Notes: generated by a model from the letters alone, not told the origin. 64,000 bases of DNA from Mucilaginibacter sp. PAMC 26640 (GCA_001596135.1 CP014773.1:2852001-2916000); one strand, 5' to 3'. Positions 33,628 to 43,150 are shown, numbered from the stretch's first letter. Translations and numbers: made by a program.

Positions 33628-34797
33628 ATGAGTAAGAGAAAATTGCGCATGGGCATGATCGGCGGCGGTAGAGATGCCTTTATTGGCGCTATTCACCGCA
33701 TTGCCGCTAACATGGATGGCCAGATAGAACTGGTTTGTGGTGCACTGAGTGTAAATCCGGAAGTTGCCAAAGAGAGTGGCCGGATGCTTTTCCTGGAAGA
33801 AGACCGTATCTATACCTCTTTTGATGCACTTTTTAAGGCCGAGGCACAAATGCCTGAAGATAAACGGATGGATTTTGTAACCATCGTAACGCCAAATTTT
33901 GCCCACTTTGCCCCGGCAATGCAAGCTTTGGAAAACGGCTTTAACGTAGTGGTTGAAAAACCAGTAACCTTTACGCTGGAAGAAGCACAGCAGTTGAAAG
34001 CCAAGGTGGAGGAAACCGGCCTGATGCTTTTATTGACCCATACCTACGCGGGCTACCCGATGGTAAAAGAAGCCAAAGCAATTGTGAATAGCGGCAAGCT
34101 GGGTAAAGTGCGTAAAATTTATGTTGAATATATCCAGGGCTGGCTGAGCCGCTTATCCGAGCGTGAAGGCAATGCACAGGCCTCATGGCGTACCGACCCT
34201 TCAAAATCAGGTAAAAGTGGTTGCATGGGCGATATTGGTACCCATGCGGCGCACCTGGCAGAATATATTTCCGGGTTGAAGATCACCCAACTCAATGCGT
34301 CTTTAAACATCGTTGTTGAAGGCCGCATGCTGGATGACGATGGTGCTGTTCTGCTTCGTTTTGAAGAAGGTGCTACCGGTGTTCTAACCGCATCACAGGT
34401 TGCTGCCGGTGAAGAAAACGCATTGAAGATTCGTGTTTATGGCGAAAATGGCAGCCTGGAATGGGCCCAGATGGAACCTAATACGCTAACCGTTAAATGG
34501 TTGGATAAGCCGGCTGAGACTTTGCGCGCAGGCAGCGGGTATACCGACAGATTATCACCTTATGCTACGCATAATTGCCGCACACCAGGAGGCCACCCTG
34601 AGGGTTACCTGGAAGCATTTGCAAATTTGTACCGCAACTTTGCTTTAACGCTGAGCGCTAAAATTGAAGGAGTAGAACCGAAGGCAGAATGGCTTGATTT
34701 CCCGGGAATAGAAGAAGGGATCCGTGGCATGGCCTTTATCAACAATGTTGTCGCTTCCAACGCGAGCGATCAAAAGTGGACCGATTACGTTATCTAA
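33628..34797 (+). CDS. cytoplasmic Gfo/Idh/MocA-family oxidoreductase
   Basis: 389 aa, no export signal. Rossmann start 'LRMGMIGGGRDAFIGAIHRIAANM', the motif 'VVEKPVTFTLEEAQQL' with the conserved Glu-Lys-Pro, and the C-terminal domain ('GCMGDIGTHAAHLAEYISGL', with the family's Asp and His). NAD(P)-dependent oxidation or reduction of sugars, plausibly interconverting a keto-sugar with its parent after import. Stop and the next start are 5 bp apart, so coupled with the TIM barrel behind it. Confidence 0.9.
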   Translation: MSKRKLRMGMIGGGRDAFIGAIHRIAANMDGQIELVCGALSVNPEVAKESGRMLFLEEDRIYTSFDALFKAEAQMPEDKRMDFVTIVTPNFAHFAPAMQALENGFNVVVEKPVTFTLEEAQQLKAKVEETGLMLLLTHTYAGYPMVKEAKAIVNSGKLGKVRKIYVEYIQGWLSRLSEREGNAQASWRTDPSKSGKSGCMGDIGTHAAHLAEYISGLKITQLNASLNIVVEGRMLDDDGAVLLRFEEGATGVLTASQVAAGEENALKIRVYGENGSLEWAQMEPNTLTVKWLDKPAETLRAGSGYTDRLSPYATHNCRTPGGHPEGYLEAFANLYRNFALTLSAKIEGVEPKAEWLDFPGIEEGIRGMAFINNVVASNASDQKWTDYVI

Positions 34798-34802
34798 TAA
34801 AT

Positions 34803-35858
34803 ATGAATACCATAAAAGGACCGGCAATATTTTTAGCACAATTTATAGGCAACGACGCGCCGTTTAATGATCTCAGCTCCATATGCAAATGGGCTGCAGG
34901 CTTAGGTTACAAAGGCGTACAGCTTCCTACAAACGATGCCCGATTTATTGATCTGCAGAAAGCTGCCGAAAGTAAAACCTATGCCGACGAAATAAAAGGG
35001 ATAGTAAATGAAGCAGGGTTAGAGATAACCGAATTATCTACGCATTTACAGGGGCAGTTGGTCGCTGTAAACCCGGCTTACGATTCTTTGTTCGACGCAT
35101 TTGCGCCGGATGCATATAAGAATAACCCGGCTGAAAGGCAAAAGTGGGCGGTACAGCAATTGAAATATGCTGCACAAGCCTCACAAAATTTAGGATTGAA
35201 CGCACACGTAACCTTTAGCGGTGCACTGATCTGGCAAACGGTTTATCCATGGCCACAGCGCCCCGCCGGTTTGGTGGATACTGCTTTTACTGAACTGGCT
35301 AAACGCTGGGAACCGATTTTAAATGTTTTCGATGAGAACGGTGTCGATCTGTGCTATGAGATCCACCCGGGTGAGGATCTGCATGATGGCATCACGTATG
35401 AAATGTTTCTTGAAAAAGTGAATAATCATAAGCGTGCCTGCTTGCTTTATGATCCATCGCACTTTGTATTGCAGGCACTTGATTACCTGGAATACATTGA
35501 TATTTACCACGAGCGTATAAAAATGTTCCACGTTAAAGATGCCGAATTTAACCCAACCGGCAGGCAGGGTGTTTACGGCGGTTACCAGGATTGGATCAAC
35601 CGCGCGGGCCGTTTCCGTTCTTTGGGCGATGGGCAGGTTGATTTTAAAAGTATCTTTAGTAAATTAACACAATACGATTACAAAGGCTGGGCAGTATTGG
35701 AATGGGAATGTGCATTAAAACATCCGGAAGACGGCGCAAGAGAAGGTGCGCAGTTCATCAAGGATCACATCATCCGCGTTACCGACCGTACCTTTGATGA
35801 TTTTGCCGCTTCGGGCGCAGATGATGCCTGGAACCGCAAGCTCCTCGGTATTGATTAA
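34803..35858 (+). CDS. cytoplasmic sugar phosphate isomerase/epimerase-like TIM barrel
   Basis: 351 aa from the ATG at 34803; the upstream Met at 34776 lies inside the previous gene. No export signal. AP_endonuc_2-type barrel with the metal ligands in 'LCYEIHPGED', 'LLYDPSHFVLQ', 'KMFHVKDAEF' and 'AVLEWECA'. Longer than the exported paralogues, and similar in pattern to barrels that work next to Gfo/Idh/MocA partners in cleavage of keto-glycosides. The 5-bp gap to the oxidoreductase gene supports a joint role. Confidence 0.88.
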   Translation: MNTIKGPAIFLAQFIGNDAPFNDLSSICKWAAGLGYKGVQLPTNDARFIDLQKAAESKTYADEIKGIVNEAGLEITELSTHLQGQLVAVNPAYDSLFDAFAPDAYKNNPAERQKWAVQQLKYAAQASQNLGLNAHVTFSGALIWQTVYPWPQRPAGLVDTAFTELAKRWEPILNVFDENGVDLCYEIHPGEDLHDGITYEMFLEKVNNHKRACLLYDPSHFVLQALDYLEYIDIYHERIKMFHVKDAEFNPTGRQGVYGGYQDWINRAGRFRSLGDGQVDFKSIFSKLTQYDYKGWAVLEWECALKHPEDGAREGAQFIKDHIIRVTDRTFDDFAASGADDAWNRKLLGID

Positions 35859-35890
35859 TTAGCAATGCAACCAAACAACCTAATTATAAA

Positions 35891-37102
35891 ATGCAAACTA
35901 TTAATCGTACGCAACTATTCCGGGCAAGCTGCCTGGCATTATTAGTAACTTCCCTGTCATTTGGTATCCGTGCGGGTATCCTAAACGATCTGGGTGTTCA
36001 GTTTCAGCTGGATAAGGCACAGTTAGCTACTATTACCGCCACCGCTTTTTACGGTTTTCCTATTGCCGTGGTAATTGGCGGTTTCATAGTGGATGTTATC
36101 GGCCTGAAACGGTTGCTGGTAATTGCTTTTCTCTTCCACCTGGCTGGCATTCTGCTTACTATTTTTGCCTCCGGTTACTGGACTTTGTTTATCTCCACCT
36201 TCCTAATCGGCATTGCCAACGGTACAGTAGAAGCGGCTTGCAATCCGTTAGTAACTTCGCTTTACACCGAAGAAAAAACAACCAAGCTGAGTCACTTTCA
36301 CCTGTGGTTCCCTGGCGGGATAGTAATTGGTACTTTATTAGTTACATTTTTAAAAGAGGTTGGCCTGGGCTGGCAAATCCAGGTAGGGCTCATGCTTATT
36401 CCTACCTTAATATACGGCTATCTGTTCTCCAAGCTTGATTTTCCGGTAACGGAGCGTGTGGCATCAGGTGTAAGTACGGCAGGCATGTACAAAGCGCTTT
36501 TAAATCCGCTGTTCATCTTTATGATGATTTGCATGCTGGGTACCGGTATTACAGAGTTGTTCACCGGTCAGTGGATAGATGTGCTGTTGAAAAACGTTAG
36601 CAGCAACGCCCTGTTATTGCTCACACTGGAAACCGGGGTGATGGTAGTAGGCCGGGCATTTGCCAAGCCAATTTTAAAGCAGTTCTCGCCGCAGGCGGTG
36701 TTGCTGATGTCTACCATTTTGGCGGCTACAGGTTTATATTTGTTGAGCACAGCTACCGGCAATGTAATATTCTTTGCGGCAATTATTTTTGGCATGGGGG
36801 TTTGCTTCTTTTGGCCAATGATGCTGGGTTTTGTGAATACAAATCTACCAAAAACCGGGGCATTGGGTTTGAATCTGATGGGTGGTGCCGGCATGTTCGC
36901 TGTATCCATATTCACCATATTTATGGGCTCGTACTACGATAATATCGTGAAAGAAGCTGGCGGCAATAATACGCTTGCCGGCGTTAAAGTACTGCAGGCC
37001 ACGCTTGTTATACCAATAGTTTTGATCGTTGCCTTTACCGGACTTGTTATCTACATGAGATCCAGACATAAAACCCAAAATGCTGCACAGATAGCAGTTT
37101 AA
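35891..37102 (+). CDS. MFS sugar transporter
   Basis: 403 aa with 12 predicted membrane segments. Typical MFS loop 2-3 pattern 'GGFIVDVIGLKRLLVI', and the N-terminal 'LALLVTSLSFGIRAGILNDL' of the sugar/proton symporter type. Probably imports the sugar or keto-sugar made in the periplasm (inference from position in the locus). 32 bp after the TIM-barrel gene. Confidence 0.87.
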   Translation: MQTINRTQLFRASCLALLVTSLSFGIRAGILNDLGVQFQLDKAQLATITATAFYGFPIAVVIGGFIVDVIGLKRLLVIAFLFHLAGILLTIFASGYWTLFISTFLIGIANGTVEAACNPLVTSLYTEEKTTKLSHFHLWFPGGIVIGTLLVTFLKEVGLGWQIQVGLMLIPTLIYGYLFSKLDFPVTERVASGVSTAGMYKALLNPLFIFMMICMLGTGITELFTGQWIDVLLKNVSSNALLLLTLETGVMVVGRAFAKPILKQFSPQAVLLMSTILAATGLYLLSTATGNVIFFAAIIFGMGVCFFWPMMLGFVNTNLPKTGALGLNLMGGAGMFAVSIFTIFMGSYYDNIVKEAGGNNTLAGVKVLQATLVIPIVLIVAFTGLVIYMRSRHKTQNAAQIAV

Positions 37103-37170
37103 ATTAAAACACTTGTTATACGCTTAAAAATTGTATTTTTCGGAAGTTTAATTCCATAATAATATCACCA

Positions 37171-37611
37171 ATGAAAAAAGTATTTATCGTTTTAGGTATC
37201 AGTTTAGTTATTGCAGCATGCGGCGGCCCAAAACCGGGCGAAAGTGAAGGAGGTGCAGACAGTGTAAGCGCTAACAACAAAGCTGCTGTAGCTACAAATT
37301 CAAATGCAGCACAAGATACCGCAGTTAATAAAATAGGCACTGATGCGCCTGCTACAGGTGCAAGCACCAAAGGCAAAGAATTGATGGCTTCCCTGGATTG
37401 TATGACCTGCCACAATGAAAAAACAAAAATTATAGGCCCTGCATTTGCAGATATAGCTAAAAAATACACCGAATCGGATGTAGAAACATTGGCTAAAAAA
37501 GTAATATCAGGCGGTAGCGGCAACTGGGGATCAGTTCCAATGACGGCTCACCCTGATTTGAAATTAGATGACGCTAAGGAAATGGTAGAGTATATCCTTA
37601 CCGTGAAGTAA
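37171..37611 (+). CDS. class I cytochrome c lipoprotein
   Basis: 146 aa. Signal peptide II with lipobox 'VIAAC' (Cys17), a ~45-residue Ala/Asn/Thr linker, then a single-haem domain with 'CMTCH' (Cys77, Cys80, His81) and probable axial Met124 ('SVPMTAHP'). Membrane-anchored periplasmic electron carrier. Its position beside two GMC/small-subunit pairs makes it the likely electron acceptor for those dehydrogenases, as the cytochrome is in related three-part sugar dehydrogenases. Confidence 0.9.
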   Translation: MKKVFIVLGISLVIAACGGPKPGESEGGADSVSANNKAAVATNSNAAQDTAVNKIGTDAPATGASTKGKELMASLDCMTCHNEKTKIIGPAFADIAKKYTESDVETLAKKVISGGSGNWGSVPMTAHPDLKLDDAKEMVEYILTVK

Positions 37612-37656
37612 AAATCGGCCAACCACCGTAAACCAATTCTTGAACCAAACTAAATT

Positions 37657-38910
37657 ATGAACTTAACTACACGCGTTAAGTTATCAATCATGATGTTTCT
37701 CCAGTTTTTTATCTGGGGCTCATGGTTTGTAACGCTCGGCCCGTTTTTGGGCACTACCTTGCACGCAACCGGCGCGCAAACGGGAGAGGTATTTTCCACA
37801 CAGTCATGGGGTGCTATCATTGCGCCTTTTATTATCGGGTTAATTGCCGACAGATATTTTAATGCGGAGCGCATCCTGGGTATTTTGCACATTATAGGTG
37901 CTATACTAATGTACCAGATGTACAAAGCGGCAGATATATCTGTTTTTTACCCGTACGTATTAGGTTATATGGTTATCTACATGCCTACCTTAGCGCTTGT
38001 AAATTCAGTTTCATTTAACCAGATGAACGACCCTGAAAAGGAATTTTCATCTATCCGTATTTTTGGTACAATTGGTTGGATCATTGCAGGGTTAGCCATC
38101 AGCTACCTGTTCCATTGGGATTCTCCGGAAGGTATTACAGCCGGCCTGCTCCAAAAAACATTTTTCATGGCAGGTGTAGCATCATTGCTTTTAGGCTTGT
38201 TTAGCTTTACACTGCCCGCCACGCCGCCTAAGGCAAGCAGCGGGAAAGTGAGTATAGCCAGCATGCTTGGTCTTGATGCATTAAAACTGCTGAAGGACAA
38301 AAATTTCCTGGTGTTTTTCGTATCATCTATTCTGATCTGTATTCCATTGGCGTTTTATTACCAAAACGCGAGTGCATTTTTAACAGATATCAAGGTTGAT
38401 AACCCTACCGGTAAAATGACTATCGGGCAAATATCTGAAGTTTTATTCCTTTTGGCATTGCCTGTTTTCTTCAAGAAGTTTGGCTTTAAGTGGACGATAC
38501 TGGTAGGTATGGCTGCATGGGCAATCCGTTATGCGCTATTTGCTTACGGCAACGCAGGCGATCTGAGCTTTATGCTGATCATCGGTATTGCATTACATGG
38601 TGTTTGCTACGATTTCTTCTTTGTATCCGGGCAGATCTATACCGACTCGAAAGCCGGTGAGCAATACAAAAGCGCCGCACAGGGTATGATCACCCTGGCT
38701 ACTTATGGCATTGGTATGCTGATAGGCTTCTTTGTTGCAGGTAAAATTTCGGATAGCTACAACTCTCCAGCCGGCCATGATTGGAAAATGATCTGGCTGA
38801 TACCAGCAGGTATTGCTGCCGTTGTATTTTTACTGTTCATCGTATTTTTTAATGAAAAAAGCAGAGTGCAGGTAACTGCTGCTGAACCTAAAGGCCGCTT
38901 AGAAGTATAA
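37657..38910 (+). CDS. NupG-type nucleoside/sugar H+ symporter (MFS)
   Basis: 417 aa with 12 helices. The start 'TRVKLSIMMFLQFFIWGSWFVTLGPFLG' and 'QSWGAIIAPFIIGLIADRYFNAERILGILHIIGA' are diagnostic of the Nuc_H_symport family. Family members carry nucleosides, but Bacteroidota loci pair them with Gfo/Idh/MocA and TIM-barrel genes, where the cargo is more likely a sugar derivative. The stop codon and the next start are 2 bp apart. Confidence 0.9.
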   Translation: MNLTTRVKLSIMMFLQFFIWGSWFVTLGPFLGTTLHATGAQTGEVFSTQSWGAIIAPFIIGLIADRYFNAERILGILHIIGAILMYQMYKAADISVFYPYVLGYMVIYMPTLALVNSVSFNQMNDPEKEFSSIRIFGTIGWIIAGLAISYLFHWDSPEGITAGLLQKTFFMAGVASLLLGLFSFTLPATPPKASSGKVSIASMLGLDALKLLKDKNFLVFFVSSILICIPLAFYYQNASAFLTDIKVDNPTGKMTIGQISEVLFLLALPVFFKKFGFKWTILVGMAAWAIRYALFAYGNAGDLSFMLIIGIALHGVCYDFFFVSGQIYTDSKAGEQYKSAAQGMITLATYGIGMLIGFFVAGKISDSYNSPAGHDWKMIWLIPAGIAAVVFLLFIVFFNEKSRVQVTAAEPKGRLEV

Positions 38911-38912
38911 TT

Positions 38913-39800
38913 ATGGCAAATCACAATCGCAGAACCGCTATCAAAGGGATGCTTGCCGGTACCGCAGCTATTGGCGCGGGTGGCGTATTATCCTCTTTTA
39001 CATCCGAAGGAAAACAAGAACCTATGGCTGAAAAATTAAAAGGAAACATTAACCATGCCGTATGCCGCTGGTGCTATGGCGATATTAGCGTAGAGAACCT
39101 GTGTGCTGCAGCTAAGGATATTGGTATAAAAGGTATCGATTTGGTTGGACCTGCAGACTGGCCTACTTTAAAGAAGTATGGCTTATTCTCTTCCATGTGC
39201 AACGGCGCTGAAATAAACCTGACCGATGGCTTTGGCGATAAACAATTCCATGCTGAATTGTACAAACGTTATAGTGAGATGATCCCTGTTGTTGCCGCTG
39301 CCGGGTATAAAAACCTGATCTGCTTTAGCGGCAGCCGGAGGGGTAAGGACAACGAAACCGGTTGGAACAACTGTGTGGAAGGCCTGAAGCCGCTGATGCC
39401 TTTAGCTGAGAAACATGGTGTGGTATTAGTGATGGAATTGCTGAATAGCAAGATTGATCACAAAGATTACCAGGCCGACAGGGTAGAATGGGGTGCTGAA
39501 CTTTGCAAACGCCTGGGATCAGAAAATTTTAAGCTGTTATTTGATATCTATCACATGCAGATTGACGAGGGTGACGTGATTCGTAACATCCGCCAATATC
39601 ACCAGTATATTAACCATTACCATACGGGCGGTGTACCGGGCCGTAACGAGATTGACGAAACACAGGAACTGTTTTATCCGGCTATTATGAAGGCCATTGT
39701 TGAAGTGGGCCATAAAGGATTTGTAGCACAGGAATTTATACCGAAACAAAAAGACAAACTGGCCTCCCTTAAGAAGGCCGTGCAGATCTGCGACGTTTAA
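38913..39800 (+). CDS. Tat-exported hydroxypyruvate isomerase-like TIM barrel
   Basis: 295 aa. Short Tat signal 'HNRRTAIKGMLAGTAAIG', then a hydroxypyruvate-isomerase-type barrel ('HAVCRWCYGDISVENLCAAAKDIGIKGIDLVGP'-like, 'LVMELLNSK', 'LLFDIYHMQIDEGDV', 'HYHTGGVPGRNEIDE', 'VAQEFIPK'), with conserved Glu, Asp, His and Glu metal ligands. Cytoplasmic Hyi enzymes isomerise hydroxypyruvate, but a periplasmic copy in this locus more likely acts on a keto-sugar. Confidence 0.88.
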   Translation: MANHNRRTAIKGMLAGTAAIGAGGVLSSFTSEGKQEPMAEKLKGNINHAVCRWCYGDISVENLCAAAKDIGIKGIDLVGPADWPTLKKYGLFSSMCNGAEINLTDGFGDKQFHAELYKRYSEMIPVVAAAGYKNLICFSGSRRGKDNETGWNNCVEGLKPLMPLAEKHGVVLVMELLNSKIDHKDYQADRVEWGAELCKRLGSENFKLLFDIYHMQIDEGDVIRNIRQYHQYINHYHTGGVPGRNEIDETQELFYPAIMKAIVEVGHKGFVAQEFIPKQKDKLASLKKAVQICDV

Positions 39801-39849
39801 ACCTTTACGGATACATAACGTCCTAGTTCGAATTATAAACTATCTATCT

Positions 39850-40725
39850 ATGACAACCAGAAGAAAATTTCTAACACAGGCGGGTCTTATGTCCGCAGGG
39901 ATAATGCTTGCGCCGCAGCTATTATCGGCAAAAAGCAAAAATGGCGTCGGGCTGCAATTGTATAGCCTGCGCGATCAGTTACCTAAAGATGTAAAGGGCA
40001 CCATTGCTCAGATAGCAAAAGCAGGATACAGCGAAGTAGAAGTTTTTGGCTATTCCAGTCAAGGCGGTTTCTGGGGCTTAAATGCCAAAGAATTCAGCGC
40101 GTTATTAAAAGCTAACGGATTGACCACGCCAAGCGGTCACTATGGTCTGGACGAATACTTCGGTACCGGAAAAACAGATCAGCTTAATAGCTATATCGAA
40201 GCTGCACATGCTACCGGCCAAACGTATATTATTATTCCGGGTATCAATCACGAATTTATAAAAACAGCTGCCGACTTTAAAGGGGTTGCTGCCAAGATGA
40301 ACAAGATTGCTGAGATCCTGAAGCCGGAGGGTTTGAAGTTAGGCTATCACAACCACAATTTCGAATGGGCGCCTGTAGAAGGTACAACCTTTTACGACAC
40401 TATTTTAAACGATACCGATCCTAAACTGGTAAATATGGAAATGGATTTATATTGGGTAGTTCGCGCAGGTTATGATCCTATCGAATTATTCAAAAAACAT
40501 CCCGGCCGTTTTACATTTGTGCATGTTAAGGATATGGACAAAAACGATAAAGGCTTGAATACCGAGATCGGTAACGGCAGTATCGATTTTAAAACCATAT
40601 TGGGGGAAGCTAAATTAGCCGGCATTCAACATTATATTGTTGAGCAGGAAAACTTTACCAATATTGATCCTTTCAAGAGTATTGCTCAAAGTGCCAGTTA
40701 TCTGAAAAATACCCTGCACGTATAA
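39850..40725 (+). CDS. Tat-exported sugar phosphate isomerase/epimerase-like TIM barrel
   Basis: 291 aa. Tat signal 'TTRRKFLTQAGLMSAG', cleaved around residue 25 ('LLSAK'). Barrel motifs 'VGLQLYSLRDQLPKDVKGTIAQIAKAGY', 'LGYHNHNFEW', 'NMEMDLYWVVRAG', 'FVHVKDMD' and 'YIVEQENF'. A paralogue of the protein at 26187 with the same beginning and end; the pair brackets the locus. The DUF1080 gene follows 15 bp downstream. Confidence 0.88.
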   Translation: MTTRRKFLTQAGLMSAGIMLAPQLLSAKSKNGVGLQLYSLRDQLPKDVKGTIAQIAKAGYSEVEVFGYSSQGGFWGLNAKEFSALLKANGLTTPSGHYGLDEYFGTGKTDQLNSYIEAAHATGQTYIIIPGINHEFIKTAADFKGVAAKMNKIAEILKPEGLKLGYHNHNFEWAPVEGTTFYDTILNDTDPKLVNMEMDLYWVVRAGYDPIELFKKHPGRFTFVHVKDMDKNDKGLNTEIGNGSIDFKTILGEAKLAGIQHYIVEQENFTNIDPFKSIAQSASYLKNTLHV

Positions 40726-40740
40726 TTAAATCTACAAGTT

Positions 40741-41511
40741 ATGAAAAAACAATTGATAATTACTGCATTGCTATCGGGCTGCTTTATTGCCGCCAATGCA
40801 CAAACCGGCGCAAAACCGGAAGATACCGAAAAATGGGAACCAGTGCCAAAAGTGGTTACTGCCGGTAAAACTTTAGGCGAGGCACCATCAGATGCGATCA
40901 TTCTTTTTGATGGCAAAAATGGCCTTGATCAGTGGGTGGATGTAGCCAGTGGCGATGCTGCCAAATGGAACGTAGCCGGTGATGTTTTAACGGTGAACAA
41001 AGCTAGTGGTAATATTGAAACCAAAAAGAAATTTGGTAACTACCAATTGCATATTGAATGGAAGGTACCCGCTAATATTTCCGGAACCGGCCAGGCCCGT
41101 GGTAATAGCGGTATTTTCTTAGCCTCCATAGGCAAAGGTGATGACGGTTACGAATTACAGGTGCTGGATTCCTACAATAACAAAACTTATGTAAACGGCA
41201 TGGCCGGAAGTATCTACAAACAATTTATCCCTTTGGCTAACCCTACCAAGCCACCGGGTGTTTGGAATACTTACGATGTAATCTGGACTGCCCCAACTTT
41301 TGATGGCGATAAATTAAAAACGCCTGCCCGTGTAACCGTTTTATTTAACGGGGTACTGGTAGAAAACAACATTGAATTGATGGGCCCAACCCAGTACATT
41401 GGCGCACCAGGCTACCGCAAAGCACACGGCGCAAGCCCAATTAAACTACAGGCCCACGGCGACAAAAGCGAACCGCTTAGCTACCGTAACATCTGGGTAA
41501 GAGAGTTGTAA
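40741..41511 (+). CDS. DUF1080 protein, 3-keto-disaccharide hydrolase family
   Basis: 256 aa with signal peptide (cleavage after 'FIAANA', before QTG). One concanavalin-like DUF1080 domain ('AIILFDGKNGLDQWVDV', 'NYQLHIEWKVP', 'RGNSGIFL', 'YELQVLDSYNNKTY', 'PIKLQAHGDKSEPLSYRNIWVREL'). Members cleave glycosidic bonds of 3-keto-disaccharides, and the locus supplies the dehydrogenases that would make such compounds. Last gene of the locus, ending at a perfect terminator hairpin. Confidence 0.9.
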   Translation: MKKQLIITALLSGCFIAANAQTGAKPEDTEKWEPVPKVVTAGKTLGEAPSDAIILFDGKNGLDQWVDVASGDAAKWNVAGDVLTVNKASGNIETKKKFGNYQLHIEWKVPANISGTGQARGNSGIFLASIGKGDDGYELQVLDSYNNKTYVNGMAGSIYKQFIPLANPTKPPGVWNTYDVIWTAPTFDGDKLKTPARVTVLFNGVLVENNIELMGPTQYIGAPGYRKAHGASPIKLQAHGDKSEPLSYRNIWVREL

Positions 41512-41530
41512 TAAAAATTAGTGCAAGTGT

Positions 41531-41563
41531 AAAAGCCGGTATTTGAGATGAATACCGGCTTTT
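41531..41563. terminator. bidirectional intrinsic terminator closing the sugar locus
   Basis: Perfect 13-bp stem AAAAGCCGGTATT/AATACCGGCTTTT with a 7-base loop. Confidence 0.9.
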
Positions 41564-41666
41564 GTATTTATACCTGGCACGTAAGAATAGGTGGGAGATA
41601 AAACTAGCTACCAATTTGCGGCAATGCTAAAAGCGAATTTAAAACTCATAAAGTATGCAGCCAGCC

Positions 41667-42527
41667 TCACAGTCGGTCAGGATAATCAGAGATCAATCCA
41701 TCAACCCCTAACTTTTTAAGCCGGTCTATATCCGCCTGCTCATTAACCGTCCAGGGGATTACGCGCATTTTTTTGGCGTGGCAGCTTTCAAGCAGTTGCG
41801 CATCCACCAGTTTGAAAACCGGGCTATAAATGTCAGGGGTAAAACTCAGCAGTTGCAGGTTAGCCTCCAACGTGTTTTTATACACCAGGTACGATATCGG
41901 AATAGCCGGATACTTACGGTGAACGATCTCCAGCGTACGGGGATCGAAGGATTGGATGATCACCCGCTTTTCAATATGCTTTTTTAGGATCACCGCCATC
42001 AGGCGCTCAACAAACTCCTCAGGTCCGGGGTGTAACACACCGTCGCCATCAGGAGAGGTCTTAGTTTCAATATTATATACAGGCGGGTTTTCATGCAGTT
42101 TTTTGGCGTAGGCTTCTGAGGAATCAATTACTTCGCTTAGTTTCGGGATGTAGGTGGCCAGCTTTTGCTGATCCGGAAACAAGGGATAATATTTTTTACC
42201 GTAAACATAGCTCTTGATCTCTTCATAAGGCATTTGGTAAAGCTTCAGTTGCTCCTGCTCTGTTTTACTGATCGTATCCCCGTTAGGTTTTAACGCCAAT
42301 ACGGAGAGAATATATTGATCATGCGCTACCAGCACTTCTTTATCTTTGCTGAAGGAAATATCCATCTCCAGTGTTACGCCAAGATCCACGGCTTTTTTCA
42401 TGGAGAGGATGCTGTTTTCGGGCATCAAACCCCTGCCACCGCGGTGTCCTTCTTTATCGAAAGGTATTTGCCCGAACACATGATTAGTCATAAAAAGGGT
42501 TGCAAACAGCAAGATCTTATTTTTCAT
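41667..42527 (-). CDS. exported glycerophosphodiester phosphodiesterase
   Basis: 286 aa from the ATG at 42527, which gives a signal peptide ('NKILLFATLFMTNHVFG', then QIP). GDPD barrel with the signature 'GHRGGRGLMPENSILSMKKAVDLGVTLEMDI' containing the catalytic His and the metal-binding Glu/Asp residues, and 'LVAHDQYIL' with the second His. Hydrolyses glycerophosphodiesters to glycerol 3-phosphate plus alcohol in the periplasm. Single gene. Confidence 0.9.
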   Translation of the reverse strand: MKNKILLFATLFMTNHVFGQIPFDKEGHRGGRGLMPENSILSMKKAVDLGVTLEMDISFSKDKEVLVAHDQYILSVLALKPNGDTISKTEQEQLKLYQMPYEEIKSYVYGKKYYPLFPDQQKLATYIPKLSEVIDSSEAYAKKLHENPPVYNIETKTSPDGDGVLHPGPEEFVERLMAVILKKHIEKRVIIQSFDPRTLEIVHRKYPAIPISYLVYKNTLEANLQLLSFTPDIYSPVFKLVDAQLLESCHAKKMRVIPWTVNEQADIDRLKKLGVDGLISDYPDRL

Positions 42528-42646
42528 ATTGTATAAAATAGAACATGCCGAAAGTAAGCACACAGCATTAACTCTGTGTTAACCTTGCCTAACCAATTAA
42601 CTTAAACTTCGTTGATCAACCAACAGATCGTTATTATAATAGGCAA

Positions 42647-42904
42647 CTACTTTACCCGTTCATCAGGAGCCTCGATCATATTGATATCTACGGCGCCGTA
42701 ATTACGCAAAACGTCAACAGCTTCCTGGGCTATTTGGGAGGTATCGGTGTAGATATTGAGGATTATACGTTTATCGTCATCTGTAGCCGCAAAGGGTTTT
42801 ATTTCAAAGTCCTCTTCTTCAAACTCATAAGCAAGGAGGTACTGGCGGGCATCTTCCGCATGATCTAAATCTTCAAATGTGCCGGTAGCGATGTGTGGGG
42901 TCAT
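42647..42904 (-). CDS. small acidic hypothetical protein (85 aa)
   Basis: Cytoplasmic, very acidic, beta-alpha-beta pattern: 'IATGTFEDLDHAEDARQYLLAYEFEEEDFEI' and 'KRIILNIYTDTSQIAQEAVDVLRNYGAVDINMIE'. It resembles the short ferredoxin-like domain of general-stress proteins (YflT/17M type), in which a glycine is replaced here by Ala/Thr. Function unknown; monocistronic. Confidence 0.65.
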   Translation of the reverse strand: MTPHIATGTFEDLDHAEDARQYLLAYEFEEEDFEIKPFAATDDDKRIILNIYTDTSQIAQEAVDVLRNYGAVDINMIEAPDERVK

Positions 42905-43150
42905 GTAATTAGTTTTGATCTAGCTTAACATACGCTAAGTCATTTGGTTTGCGTGTTTCCCGCCCATAATGCGCTGCCCTTGATGGTGAACATTGAATTT
43001 TTGCTGCTCGTTAATTGGGTAAACCAACACCGTTAGTCTATACATTCTAGTTAAATAAATCACACTGCCCGACTAAATTAAAGCACAGCGGAACACAATT
43101 GTTGTTGTTGTATTTTAATACCTTTACCGTAAACCCATTATATTCTTATT

